Assembly (NCBI RefSeq): GCF_022267515.1
Contig: NZ_JAKFGB010000011.1
Coordinates: forward strand, 62,001 to 126,000
Direction: 5' to 3'
Length of the DNA: 64,000 nucleotides
From: Rubinisphaera margarita
Lineage (GTDB): Bacteria > Planctomycetota > Planctomycetia > Planctomycetales > Planctomycetaceae
In this document: positions 26,808-37,895 of the stretch, piece by piece
Layout of the letters: each line of letters begins with the position of its first letter
How positions within the stretch are numbered: the stretch's first letter is position 1
Notes under the pieces: model-generated
The model's input: only the letters and a program-made list of their open reading frames with translations
The model's database searches: none
What the model was told of the DNA's origin: nothing
Position numbers and translations under genes: made by a program

Positions 26808-27257
26808 TTAGTTCTCCAGCGATTGCATCGCTTTACTGGTCAGATTGTCGAACTCGTCGGCATGTTCCGCCAACAGTTGATCCCAGCGGCTTGAGTCCCA
26901 GATTTCCGCATGATCCCGCACGCCGACCAGGACGACCTGATTCTCCAGGCCGGCAAACTGCACCAGCCTTCCGGGAAGACGGACTCTCCCCTGCTTGTCG
27001 GGCTCAACGGCTTCCGCCTGGGAATAGAAAATTCGCAGATAGTTCCGAACGTCGCTTTGTGCGGACGAAAGCCGCGTAAGACGGTCAGCGAGTTCCTCGA
27101 ATGCCTTGCGGGAATACAGCGCCAGACAGCGATCGTTTCCGGGAGCGGCATACAGGCTCGTTTCAGTCTCGGACAGGATCTGATCACGGAATGGCTTGGG
27201 CAGGGCAAGTCGAAATTTATCGTCGAGCGATCGCTCGAATGTTCCGGTTAAGGGCAT
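26808..27257 (-). CDS. mraZ: Transcriptional regulator MraZ
   Basis: The 149-residue MraZ has two SpoVT/AbrB-like half domains, each with the DxxxR signature: LDDKFRLALPKPFRD near the N-terminus and DKQGRVRLPGRLVQFAGL in the second. MraZ oligomers bind tandem GTGGG-type repeats upstream of the division and cell-wall (dcw) cluster and autoregulate. Here it is alone: no rsmH, ftsL, ftsI or mur gene follows, and a terminator lies 137 bp beyond. The start at 27257 is chosen because the family begins exactly at MPLTGTFERSLDD; the upstream extension to 27275 is made of operator DNA. The promoter and three operator repeats are described separately. Planctomycetes lack FtsZ, which makes the retained circuit notable. 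Confidence 0.93.
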   Translation of the reverse strand: MPLTGTFERSLDDKFRLALPKPFRDQILSETETSLYAAPGNDRCLALYSRKAFEELADRLTRLSSAQSDVRNYLRIFYSQAEAVEPDKQGRVRLPGRLVQFAGLENQVVLVGVRDHAEIWDSSRWDQLLAEHADEFDNLTSKAMQSLEN

Positions 27258-27286
27258 CTCCCCACTTCTCCCCACTTCTCACCATT
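27257..27286 (-). promoter_or_regulatory. Three tandem 10-bp MraZ boxes (autoregulatory operator)
   Basis: Read on the minus strand, the 30 bp before the mraZ start are AATGGTGAGA, AGTGGGGAGA and AGTGGGGAGA: three direct repeats of exactly 10 bp, the last running into the ATG. The TGGTG/GTGGG cores with 5-nt spacers match the known MraZ box spacing in E. coli and Mycoplasma. The array covers the predicted transcription start and the ribosome-binding region. Confidence 0.85.
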
Positions 27287-27293
27287 CGGCACC

Positions 27294-27321
27294 AATTTAC
27301 CCTCATGGTGGGACCCGTCAA
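27294..27321 (-). promoter_or_regulatory. Predicted sigma-70-type promoter of mraZ
   Basis: On the minus strand TTGACG (27316-27321) and TAAATT (27294-27299) are separated by 16 bp. Transcription would begin near 27287, at the upstream edge of the operator repeats, leaving a leader of about 30 nt. Each hexamer matches the consensus at four or five positions. The remaining 27322-27776 up to the peptidase gene shows no gene. Confidence 0.6.
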
Positions 27322-27776
27322 GGTTTGGTTTCGCGGTTTGAACGGTTCGCCGATCCGGAATCGACTTAGCTGTTTGCGGGATAATCGATTACGACTTTCC
27401 CAAATTCTGAAACGACCGTCTGCCCCGCGAATCCCGGCCGCCGCAGTCGTGTCAACCTGCGGGCTTTACGCAGCACTGGTCGCAGTTCCGCAGACGAATG
27501 CCGATCCCCACGCCGCCCCACAGCTCTGGAGCCGCCGTTCGGCTCCCCACGAGGGCCTTTCCGTCGCAAGTCTTTTCATATCCTGAAATTACAGCCAACA
27601 CACGTCTTCCCGATTTCGTACCGGGATTGCGGGAATGGCAGGGGCCTGCGGGATTTCCCGGTCCGCGTGACATTCCTCTTAGATCAGCTATCATCACTGC
27701 GTCGCAGCGACGGCGTCTTTCCACTTCAAGTCGCCGCCACGACGCCTTTTCACTCCGAAGTTCTTAAGGAGTCCTT

Positions 27777-29921
<2,145 letters not shown>

Positions 29922-29937
29922 GGTGTCCTGCAGTCTG

Positions 29938-29968
29938 GCAGGGGCGATTAGGAATCGGCCCTGCTTTT
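29938..29968 (+). terminator. Rho-independent terminator after prolyl oligopeptidase
   Basis: GCAGGGGCGATT pairs with AATCGGCCCTGC (one mismatch) around an AGG loop, followed by TTTT and a T-rich stretch. It lies 17 bp after the peptidase stop. Confidence 0.8.
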
Positions 29969-30171
29969 CTGCTTTGATGATGATCGCAGTGTTTCGTCGT
30001 CCGAGCGATATTACCTGAATCATCACATCGAGGCAGAACGCAGCCTGTCGGGATGAATCGCAGCGGATGGAGTTCGCTGCCTGGGAGTTGTCCGGTGACG
30101 ACGCCCGTTTGATGGAGTGACCCTTTACAAACGAAGTGGTACCGGACCCCAGTCTGAGAGCATTCCGTCGG

Positions 30172-30825
30172 ATGGATATCAATCTCGCTCCCATTTTTGC
30201 CGCATCGGCCAGTGCGATATATATCGCACTGGCGGGCGTGGCGGTTTTCGGCCTGTTTCAGGTGATTCTGCTTACCCGCAAGATCTCCGAGAAGAAGATG
30301 TCGCCCGCAGCGACGGCTCGCTTTCGGGAAACCGTCCAGGAGTTCCTGGAACGTCGCGACTGGCAGGCTATCGCGGAACTCTGCGACACACCGGAATACT
30401 GGTCGCGAGCCGTGCCCCAAATGATTCTGGTCGCCATCGAACAGATGGATCGCTCTCCGGCCAAACTGCGACAGGTCCTGGCCGAGCGTTTCGAACGAGA
30501 TGTGGTCGCCGAACTGGAATACGGGGCCTCGTGGATCAACACCGTCGTCAAATCGGCGCCGATGCTCGGACTGCTCGGGACGGTGAGCGGGATGATCCAG
30601 GCCTTCGCCAAGATTGCGGATACCCAAAAGACGGGCGGAGACCCTTCGGCTCTGGCCGGCGAGATCAGCTTCGCTCTGTTTACAACGGCACTCGGACTGG
30701 CGATCGCGATTCCGCTGGTGATTGCCGGAGCCTTTCTTCACATCCGCATGGGCAAACTGCAGGATCACGTTCAGGATGAACTCTCCTGGTTCCTGGATCA
30801 GATGGAGCAGTTCCGACGGACCTGA
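30172..30825 (+). CDS. MotA/TolQ/ExbB proton channel family protein, copy 1
   Basis: This inner-membrane protein of about 217 residues has three transmembrane helices: one near the N-terminus (ASASAIYIALAGVAVFGLF) and two after the large cytoplasmic loop (SAPMLGLLGTVSGMIQAF and FALFTTALGLAIAIPLVIAG). The signature GLLGTVSGMIQAF and the helix with the TTALGLAIAIP motif are typical of TolQ/ExbB, which form the proton-driven motor with ExbD/TolR. The start is uncertain: ATG 30172 has a weak GAGAG upstream, and GTG 30136 would add 12 residues. It opens a same-strand series with two TPR proteins, a second ExbB and two ExbD proteins. Confidence 0.88.
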   Translation: MDINLAPIFAASASAIYIALAGVAVFGLFQVILLTRKISEKKMSPAATARFRETVQEFLERRDWQAIAELCDTPEYWSRAVPQMILVAIEQMDRSPAKLRQVLAERFERDVVAELEYGASWINTVVKSAPMLGLLGTVSGMIQAFAKIADTQKTGGDPSALAGEISFALFTTALGLAIAIPLVIAGAFLHIRMGKLQDHVQDELSWFLDQMEQFRRT

Positions 30826-31013
30826 TTCCGGTTGCCCGTCCACGTTCGGCAAACTTCCGCACAATCCACCGCCACGGTCGGCACTCGATTGCCAACACAT
30901 CAAGAAATCGAATAATGTAACATGACGCGGTCTCTCGCCCGCGTTTTATCACATCAACGATCGAGCCGGCCTTCTTCAGGCTCGTGATCTGTTCTTTACG
31001 TAAGAGTTCAAGC

Positions 31014-34000
31014 ATGACGATTCGCTGGCTACAGAATTCGCCCGCTTCGAAATTCCGCTGTGTCCGTCACCTCTGCTGCTGGGCAACACTCTTCGCTCTT
31101 GTCTTTTGCATGGCACCGGCTCGAGTCTCTGCCGAGGAGCCTTATCTCAAGTTCCTGCAGGGACTGCGCGATCGGCAGTATTTCGACATGGCGATGGCCT
31201 ACATGGACACGCTCGAAGAGCGAAAGGATGTCCCGGCCGACATCAAGACGATTGTTCCTTACGAACGGGCACTCACGCTGCTTCAGAGTTCGAACTTCGT
31301 CCAGAATCCGGAAGCACAAACCGAACAACTCGATCAGGCGCAGGCTCATCTCGAAAAGTTCATCAAGAACAGTCCGAACCACGCACTGGTGCCTCGAGCC
31401 AATACCGAACTGGCCAACATCATGCTTGGCAAAGCGCGGGTGTTGATCTGGGAATCGAAGTCGCCGTCGAACGTCGACAACCGGCTGAAGTTTCAGCAGG
31501 ACGCCCGCAAGCTGATTCAGGAAGCCCGCAAGATCTACCAGGCCGCCAACGACGCCTACAAAAAGGAATGGGAGAGCTACGGCGTCTACATTCCGGAAGA
31601 TGAACGCGAAAAGCGGGCCCAGCGCGAGAACGCCGAAGGGCTCTACATGCGAGCCCAGCTCGATTTGGCCACGTGTACTTACGAAGAAGCTCAGACGTAC
31701 GACGTCGACTCCGACAAGTTCAAGGAAACCCTGCAAAAGGCCTCGCTCGAATTTGAAGATCTGCACAGTAAGTATCGCAGCCAATATGCCGGTCTGTATG
31801 CCCGCACAATGCAGGGCAAATGCTTTGAAGAACAGGACGACATCCGTAAGGCCCTCGGTATCTACGACGAGCTGCTCGGCCACCCCGGTTCCTCGGCTGG
31901 TCTCAAACGATTGCAGAGTCAGGTCCGTCACTTCCGACTGATCTGTCTGAATCACGAAAGCCGCAAAGACTATCAGCTCGTCATCATGGAAGCGGACGAA
32001 TGGATGAAGTCCAACCGTGCCGCGGTCCGCACAACGACCGGGCTCGGCATTCGCTGGGAAATGGCTCAGGCGCAGGAGAATCTGGCTCTGGCCCGTACGA
32101 CTCCGGAACTCGATCGCACACGATTGCTCCGACAGGCTCTGGAGAATGCCCGCGAGATCAACAAGTATGCCGGTCCTTATAAAGATGTCTCCAACAGCAT
32201 GATTCAACGCGTGCTCGTGGCTCTCGATCGAGAACCGGGCGATCCCACCGACTTCGACGGCGCGTTTGGCACCGCGAACACGATGCTCGAACAGATTGGC
32301 AAACTGCGAGAAAACCTCAAAGTCGCCGAGCAGAAGGGCGACAAAGAGCAGATCAAGAACGTGCAGGACGAACTGCAGGCTCTGCTGAGTGAAACCGAGC
32401 GGATGTATCGCCTGGCCCTCAATCTCGCAACCGGGCAGATCGAACCGAATCAGATCAATGCAGCCCGGTATCGTCTCGCTTATATGTTCTACCTGCAGCG
32501 GAAGAGCTTCGAGACTGCCGTCGTTGGTGATTATCTTTCGACGCACTCGATTGATGGCGATCCGACGATCGCTCTGGATGGAGCCTATCTGGCGATGGCC
32601 GGTCTGACTCAGGCCGTCAACGATGCTCCTGAGAACTCCAAAGACGATATTCTCGACATGATGGTCAAGATCTGCGAACGCATCGCGACGCAGTGGCCGA
32701 ACTCCGACCGGGCGACCGATGCCCGAATGGAAATGGGCCGCATCTACCGCCAGTACGACCAGCCACTCGACGCGGCGAAGTGGTACGGCGATGTCCCGTC
32801 GACCGCGACGCAGTTCTCCACCGCTCAGCTCGAAGCCGGTCAGGCTTACTGGAACGCCTATCTCAATGCCATCATCAAGGAAGAGCAGGACACACCAACT
32901 GCGACACTGAAAGAGTGGCAGAATCAGGCCGCGGCGTTCCTGGCCAAGGGCATCGAAGAAAAGGAAAAGGGTCTCCCAGCCGACAAGGCGACTCCACCCG
33001 AGTTGGTTCGCGCGAAAGTTTCGCTCTCGCAGATTGAGATTATGCGAGGAAACGACGGCCGCGCCGTCGAGCTGATCACCAAGGATCCACATTCGGTGGT
33101 GAAGGCCGTTTCCGTCGGCGATGGCGAATCGCGTCCCTCCGAAGATGGCAACATCAAGAGCACCGCCTTCGCCAGCTTCGCCTATCAGCAGTTGCTCCGA
33201 GCCTATATCGGCACGCGGCAACTCGACAAAGCCGAAGAAGCCCGGAATCAACTTGAACAGATCGCCGGCCAGTCGGGCGGAGAGGCGTTGACCGCTGTTT
33301 ATGTCGAACTCGGTCGTGAACTTCAGAACGAACTCGAGCGGCTCAACAAGCAGGGTGATCAGGAACGTCTGACTCAGGTTCGCAGCGGCTTCGAAAGCTT
33401 CCTCAAGCAACTGTTCGATCGCAAGGATGGCCAGACCTACGGCTCGCTCATCTGGATCGCCGAGACTTACTTCGGTCTCGCTGAGGGAACGGCTCAGGAT
33501 CCTCAGAAGGCCAAGCAGTACTATGCCTCGGCTTCCAAGACCTACGAAGAAATCATCCGTCGGGCATCCAACAATCCGCAGTTCCTGGACCCGAGTCGCC
33601 TGACGGCTGTCCGATTGCGTCTGGTCAACTGCAAGCGGGAAGAAGGCGATTACCCGGCGGCCGAAGAAGCCATTCAAATGGTGCTCAAGGAAAACCCGAA
33701 GGCTCTCGATGCCCAAATCGCAGCCGCCGCAGTCTATCAGTCCTGGGGCAAAGAGGAGAACGACGCCGAGAAGTCACTGCTGGCCGTCCGCGGACAGACG
33801 TTCGACGACGGAGCCGTCGTCTGGGGCTGGGCAAATATCGCCAAACGTCTGCAGATGATCATCGATGGCGGTCAGGCTCCCTCCGAGTACGTCGAACGGA
33901 ATCGCGAGGTTCAATACCGGCAGGCCGAATCACGACTGGAGTATTCCGATCTGGCTCCGGATCAGAAGGCAGGCGAAGAACAGCTGAAGCGAGCCAAAGC

Positions 34001-34565
34001 CGACATTCTCACCTACGCTCTGTTCAGTCCCGATCTGACCAAGACTCCCTGGTGGGATCAGTTCGATGAACTCTACCAGACTGTTCAGACGCGTCTCGGC
34101 GAAGCAGCCGTGCCGCTCGAGAAGCCGGATCCCGATTCCCTGCTCGCCGACGCAGGGACGACGTCGAGCAACTATGACAGTGGCGAGACCGAGACGGTTC
34201 CTGTGACCGAAACCGCCGCCGCTCCGGCCAAACCGACCGAACCGCCCAGCAAGATCGGTACGTACGCTCTGATCGGCTTTGTCGTCATCATGGCGATCGG
34301 CATTCTAGGCTATACGATGACGAGCATGAAAAAACCACGGAAGCGCTCGACCGCGGAAATGGTTTCGACGATGCCGAAATCGATCTCCAGGAAGGGAGTT
34401 TCCACTGGGGAGAGCAAGGCCCCGTCAGGGAAGTCGCGCCCCAAGACGGTTGCCGCGCCCGATCCCACTGGGGCCAAGGTTCGCAATACGGAGAAGAAGA
34501 GTCGTCCCCGAACCCCGGAAGAAGTCGCCAAAATGAAAGCGCGCCGCAAACCCAAACCGGAATAA
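31014..34565 (+). CDS. Giant TPR protein with signal peptide and C-terminal membrane anchor
   Basis: The protein is about 1183 residues long. The signal peptide (ATLFALVFCMAPARVSAEE) leads into a long array of helical hairpins with TPR-like composition: PYLKFLQGLRDRQYFDMAMA, ALGIYDELLGHPGSSA, RATDARMEMGRIYRQYDQP, KAEEARNQLEQIAGQSGGEA and YPAAEEAIQMVLKENPKALD. Most of it would be periplasmic. Near the end a Pro/Ala linker leads to one transmembrane helix (YALIGFVVIMAIGILGYTM) and a very basic tail (KKPRKRS, MKARRKPKPE), which would lie in the cytoplasm. Flanked by ExbB and ExbB/ExbD genes, it is a plausible scaffold of the energised complex. Start ATG 31014 after TAAGAG. Confidence 0.85.
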   Translation: MTIRWLQNSPASKFRCVRHLCCWATLFALVFCMAPARVSAEEPYLKFLQGLRDRQYFDMAMAYMDTLEERKDVPADIKTIVPYERALTLLQSSNFVQNPEAQTEQLDQAQAHLEKFIKNSPNHALVPRANTELANIMLGKARVLIWESKSPSNVDNRLKFQQDARKLIQEARKIYQAANDAYKKEWESYGVYIPEDEREKRAQRENAEGLYMRAQLDLATCTYEEAQTYDVDSDKFKETLQKASLEFEDLHSKYRSQYAGLYARTMQGKCFEEQDDIRKALGIYDELLGHPGSSAGLKRLQSQVRHFRLICLNHESRKDYQLVIMEADEWMKSNRAAVRTTTGLGIRWEMAQAQENLALARTTPELDRTRLLRQALENAREINKYAGPYKDVSNSMIQRVLVALDREPGDPTDFDGAFGTANTMLEQIGKLRENLKVAEQKGDKEQIKNVQDELQALLSETERMYRLALNLATGQIEPNQINAARYRLAYMFYLQRKSFETAVVGDYLSTHSIDGDPTIALDGAYLAMAGLTQAVNDAPENSKDDILDMMVKICERIATQWPNSDRATDARMEMGRIYRQYDQPLDAAKWYGDVPSTATQFSTAQLEAGQAYWNAYLNAIIKEEQDTPTATLKEWQNQAAAFLAKGIEEKEKGLPADKATPPELVRAKVSLSQIEIMRGNDGRAVELITKDPHSVVKAVSVGDGESRPSEDGNIKSTAFASFAYQQLLRAYIGTRQLDKAEEARNQLEQIAGQSGGEALTAVYVELGRELQNELERLNKQGDQERLTQVRSGFESFLKQLFDRKDGQTYGSLIWIAETYFGLAEGTAQDPQKAKQYYASASKTYEEIIRRASNNPQFLDPSRLTAVRLRLVNCKREEGDYPAAEEAIQMVLKENPKALDAQIAAAAVYQSWGKEENDAEKSLLAVRGQTFDDGAVVWGWANIAKRLQMIIDGGQAPSEYVERNREVQYRQAESRLEYSDLAPDQKAGEEQLKRAKADILTYALFSPDLTKTPWWDQFDELYQTVQTRLGEAAVPLEKPDPDSLLADAGTTSSNYDSGETETVPVTETAAAPAKPTEPPSKIGTYALIGFVVIMAIGILGYTMTSMKKPRKRSTAEMVSTMPKSISRKGVSTGESKAPSGKSRPKTVAAPDPTGAKVRNTEKKSRPRTPEEVAKMKARRKPKPE

Positions 34566-34638
34566 ACCGACCGGTCTCAGTAGCCCGCTTCCCCGACTTC
34601 ATCTCAGATAACAGCATATTTCAATGACGGAGATACCC

Positions 34639-35697
34639 GTGATCAATAATTCGTTCCGCCTGATGTCACTGGCGTTGACTCTCGCCGTCCTGACCGCCTC
34701 TCCGGCCTGGGCCATCGATATCATTACGCGAAAAAGTCAGACAACCCGTCTCTCGGGAGAGATTACCGGCATCACCAAGAGCGGTGTGAAGATCAAACAG
34801 CAGACCGGCGGCGAGGTGGAAGTGCCCGCCAACGATATCGCCCTGATTGAATGGGAAGCCGCTCCGGCAACTCTGAAAGCCGCACTGGGTCAGGAATCAA
34901 ATGGCGCTTACAATGAAGCCATCGATGCTCTGAAGAAGATTATTGATGGACTTCCCGCAACGGCGACGAACGTTCGTACGGATGCTGAATATTTTATCGC
35001 GCGAAATCTCGCCAAAGCCGGCCTCGCGGATTCCGAACGGCTGCCGGAAGCGATTGCCCGGATGAAGGCGTTCACCGACGCCAACATCACCAGCTATCAC
35101 TACTACGAAGCGATGGATTTCCTCGGCCGTCTGCATTTGGCTGCCGGAAACTACCCGCAGGCTGAAGCCGCCTTCACCTCGGTTGAGAACTCCGGATTCG
35201 AAGACTGGAAGATCTCTGCTCAGTCGTCCAAAGCCCGCGTCATGCTGGCTCAGAACCAGGTCGACCAGGCTCTTGCCGCCTTCGATGCGGTGCTCGCGAC
35301 TCCGGCCAAGGATGACGCCTCCAAGCAGCGTCAGCTCGAAGCCAAACTGGGGAAGGCCAAGTGCCTGAACCTCAAGAACCAGTACGACAACTCGTTGACC
35401 CTGCTGGAAAGCATCGTCAAGGAAGCTGCTGAAGACGACGCCCGCCTTCAGGCCGAAGCCTGTGCCCTTTCGGGAACGGCTCTGCTGGGCCAGGGCAAGA
35501 ATCTCGAAGCGGCTCTGGCGTACCTCAAGATTGATGTGCTGTTCCCCGGTCAGCAGGACTTCCATGCCGAAGCTCTGTACAACCTCGCTCAGCTGTGGCC
35601 GTCTCTGGGACAGCCCGGTCGTGCCGAGGAAGCGCGGGCTCAGCTCGAATCGAAATACCCAAACAGCCCCTGGACCAAGAAGCTGAGTGGCGTTTAA
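34639..35697 (+). CDS. Periplasmic tetratricopeptide repeat protein
   Basis: The 352-residue protein has a signal peptide (FRLMSLALTLAVLTASPAWA) and a small N-terminal beta domain (RLSGEITGITKSGVKIKQQT, then EVPANDIALIEWE). TPR-like helices follow: NEAIDALKKIIDGLP, AAGNYPQAEAAFTSVENSGF, NQVDQALAAFDAVLATPAKD, KNLEAALAYLKIDVLFPGQQ and PGRAEEARAQLESKYPNSPW. The last resembles YbgF/CpoB-type repeats, which act with Tol-Pal. I prefer GTG 34639 because GGAG lies six bases upstream; the ATG at 34624 has no ribosome site and encodes that Shine-Dalgarno. It sits 73 bp after the giant TPR gene and before the second ExbB gene. Confidence 0.82.
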   Translation: MINNSFRLMSLALTLAVLTASPAWAIDIITRKSQTTRLSGEITGITKSGVKIKQQTGGEVEVPANDIALIEWEAAPATLKAALGQESNGAYNEAIDALKKIIDGLPATATNVRTDAEYFIARNLAKAGLADSERLPEAIARMKAFTDANITSYHYYEAMDFLGRLHLAAGNYPQAEAAFTSVENSGFEDWKISAQSSKARVMLAQNQVDQALAAFDAVLATPAKDDASKQRQLEAKLGKAKCLNLKNQYDNSLTLLESIVKEAAEDDARLQAEACALSGTALLGQGKNLEAALAYLKIDVLFPGQQDFHAEALYNLAQLWPSLGQPGRAEEARAQLESKYPNSPWTKKLSGV

Positions 35698-35866
35698 GCC
35701 GATTCAAATCGTGAGACGAGGCAAGATTTACAGTCTAGCCAGTTGCTTCCCCTTCTCGGGTTCGTCATGATTGGACGTCACTTTTTCGCTGCCGTCCGAA
35801 GTGCAATTTACCCATAACTCGACCACCGCTGAAAACAAACTGCCTACGGTTCTGGAGAACAACCCC

Positions 35867-36703
35867 GTGAAATTTTCCGACACGAATTCTGCACCTGCCC
35901 GACGCTTCGGCCTGTTCTGCGTGCTGAGCCTGACCGTTCTGATGGGTCTGCAGGTCTTCGCACCCGCCCCCTGGATGTCTGTCGCGCAAGCACAGGAAGA
36001 ACCGGCCGCCGCAGAGGCACCGGCTGAAGCCCCAGCGGCCGCCAGCGAGTCATCTGGTCCGGAAGAGAAGAGCTTCCTGATGTGGATGATCGAAGCCTCG
36101 GGGATCTTCGGGGGCATTCTGCTGATTCTCTCCGTCGTCATGATGGCCCTCATCATGACCAACGTGATGCAGGTCAAACGGGCCGTGTTCGTTCCGCAGG
36201 ACTTCATCGACGAATTCCGGGCCAAGCTCGACGCCAAGGACTACAAGGGAGCCTACGATCTGGCCAAGGCCGACGATTCGCTGATCGCCCGCATCATGGC
36301 GGTGGGCATGGGTCGCCTGGATCGCGGCTACGCTTCGGCTGTCGAAGCGATGCAGGAACTGGGCGAAGAAGAGAACATGAACTACGAACACAAGCTCAGC
36401 TACCTGGCTCTGATCGCATCGGTCGCCCCGATGATCGGGCTGATGGGTACGGTTTACGGGATGATTCTGTCGTTCCAGAAGATCGCCACCGCGACTGTCG
36501 CTCCGAAGCCGAGCGAGCTGGCCGACGGGATTTCAACCGCTCTGTTCACGACGCTGGAAGGTCTCGCCGTGGCCATCCCGGCCATGGTCGCTTACAGCAT
36601 TCTCCGCAACCGGGTCGCTCGCTACATGCTGGAAGTCGGCATGATCAGCGAAGGACTGATGAGCCGTCTGCCGATCACCAAGCAGCAGGCTCCTCAGGCG
36701 TAA
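35867..36703 (+). CDS. MotA/TolQ/ExbB proton channel family protein, copy 2
   Basis: The 278-residue ExbB-type channel has an N-terminal signal/anchor (FGLFCVLSLTVLMGLQVFA) and an Ala/Glu/Pro-rich periplasmic spacer (QEEPAAAEAPAEAPAAASE). The three ExbB helices follow: IFGGILLILSVVMMALIM, then YLALIASVAPMIGLMGTVYG and TALFTTLEGLAVAIPAMVAY. GLMGTVYGMILSF and the TTLEGLAVAIP motif are the proton-channel signatures. The extra N-terminal periplasmic part occurs in some ExbB proteins. A GTG at 35867 with GGAG nine bases upstream is the likely start; the TTG at 35771 is unlikely. Two ExbD genes follow at 47 and 41 bp spacing, completing the motor. Confidence 0.92.
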   Translation: MKFSDTNSAPARRFGLFCVLSLTVLMGLQVFAPAPWMSVAQAQEEPAAAEAPAEAPAAASESSGPEEKSFLMWMIEASGIFGGILLILSVVMMALIMTNVMQVKRAVFVPQDFIDEFRAKLDAKDYKGAYDLAKADDSLIARIMAVGMGRLDRGYASAVEAMQELGEEENMNYEHKLSYLALIASVAPMIGLMGTVYGMILSFQKIATATVAPKPSELADGISTALFTTLEGLAVAIPAMVAYSILRNRVARYMLEVGMISEGLMSRLPITKQQAPQA

Positions 36704-36750
36704 CGACATTTGTCGCTGTCCTCCCTACCGCCGGAACATGAGAGCTTTCC

Positions 36751-37227
36751 ATGCGTTATAAGCAGCAACAGTCCACGGTGCTCGAACCGGACATGACGCC
36801 AATGATCGACGTCGTGTTTCAGTTGATCGCCTTCTTCATGCTGGTGACCAACTTCGAACAGACGCAGGCCGATGAGCGGGTCAAGCTTCCCAGCGATCAG
36901 CTGGCCCGTCCCCCGGAAGTCGCCCGCGAGAAGGTGCTCGTCGTCAACATCGGTTTCAATCGGAACCGGGAAGGCGAGAAGACCGATCCTCAGGCGTATA
37001 TTTTCGAGGGGGATGAACTGATTCCCGTCCTCGATTTCGGCCGCCGTCTCAAAGAAGAGCAGCGGGTCGCCAATGCTCTTTACGGACCCGATGGTGTCAA
37101 AGAGATGACCATCGAAATTCGAGCCGACGCCGAGACTCCCACCGGGCTGATCCAGGAATTGATCAAGCTCTCCCAGGAAAACGGTTTCGAGAAGTTCTCA
37201 TTGAGAGCTAAACAGCTGGTGAAATAA
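36751..37227 (+). CDS. ExbD/TolR family protein, copy 1
   Basis: The 158-residue bitopic protein has a short cytoplasmic N-terminus, one membrane helix carrying the proton-binding aspartate in the family motif (LEPDMTPMIDVVFQLIAFFM), and a periplasmic domain with IGFNRNREGEKTDPQAYIFE and a C-terminal IEIRADAETPTGLIQELIKL. ExbD/TolR dimers sit in the ExbB pentamer and transmit force to the periplasm. FQLIAFFML differs slightly from the usual FLLLIFFM, but the Asp is intact. GAGAG lies nine bases before the ATG. Confidence 0.93.
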   Translation: MRYKQQQSTVLEPDMTPMIDVVFQLIAFFMLVTNFEQTQADERVKLPSDQLARPPEVAREKVLVVNIGFNRNREGEKTDPQAYIFEGDELIPVLDFGRRLKEEQRVANALYGPDGVKEMTIEIRADAETPTGLIQELIKLSQENGFEKFSLRAKQLVK

Positions 37228-37268
37228 ACTCCCTTCTCCGTTCGAGAAGTTCAATATCGAGGTTTGCG

Positions 37269-37769
37269 ATGGGTCAGCGACGTTCCCGTGTCTCAGCAAC
37301 GAAAATCGAAGCACAGATGGCGCCGATGATCGACGTCGTCTTTCAGCTCCTGATCTTCTTCATGCTGACGCTGAAAATTATCCCAATCGAAGGGGATTTC
37401 AACATCAACATGCCTCTCGGCAAACAGGCGACCGAGAGCCCTGATGTCCCGATCCCGCCAATTAAGGTCCGTCTCACGGCGAACGTCGACGGCACTCTGG
37501 CCGGTGTGCAGTTCCGGCAGGTTTCGCTCGGCAACGACAATCTGGCCTTCGACCGGTTGAACGCCGAGATTGGCAAGCTGGTCGGTCGTCGGGACAATCC
37601 GTATCTCGATGAACTCGAGGTCGAGATCGATGCCGACTATAATCTGCATTATCGACACGTGATCGCGGCTGTCTCCGCCAGCACCGGGTATGTCAGTCCG
37701 CAGACCGGTCAGGTGATTCGATACATCGAAAAAGTGAAATTTGCCCCGCCGCGTCGTCCTGCCGGCTGA
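37269..37769 (+). CDS. ExbD/TolR family protein, copy 2
   Basis: The 166-residue paralogue of the preceding gene carries the helix and proton-site aspartate (AQMAPMIDVVFQLLIFFMLT) and a periplasmic domain in which the PDVPIPPIKVRLTANVDG and LDELEVEIDADYNLHYRHVI segments are visible. Paired, non-identical ExbD proteins behind one ExbB suggest a heteromeric rod. GAGG lies seven bases before the ATG. It is the last gene of the cluster; the next gene (glutamine amidotransferase) starts 126 bp on. Confidence 0.93.
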   Translation: MGQRRSRVSATKIEAQMAPMIDVVFQLLIFFMLTLKIIPIEGDFNINMPLGKQATESPDVPIPPIKVRLTANVDGTLAGVQFRQVSLGNDNLAFDRLNAEIGKLVGRRDNPYLDELEVEIDADYNLHYRHVIAAVSASTGYVSPQTGQVIRYIEKVKFAPPRRPAG

Positions 37770-37895
37770 GTTTAATCGAGTGTCGCTGCTGCCGGCGCGA
37801 ACCGGGAGCGGCTTTCCGGCGTCCAGAGACTCAGGCAGCACGCTGAAACTCTGGCCCTCCACCCACGCCGGCTCTGATTCCGGTTCTCAACCGAT

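Noticed and set aside
31029..33716. An 895-codon minus-strand frame opposite the giant TPR gene
   Set aside because: The sense protein has signal peptide, TPR helices and membrane anchor. The antisense translation is low-complexity and without motifs.
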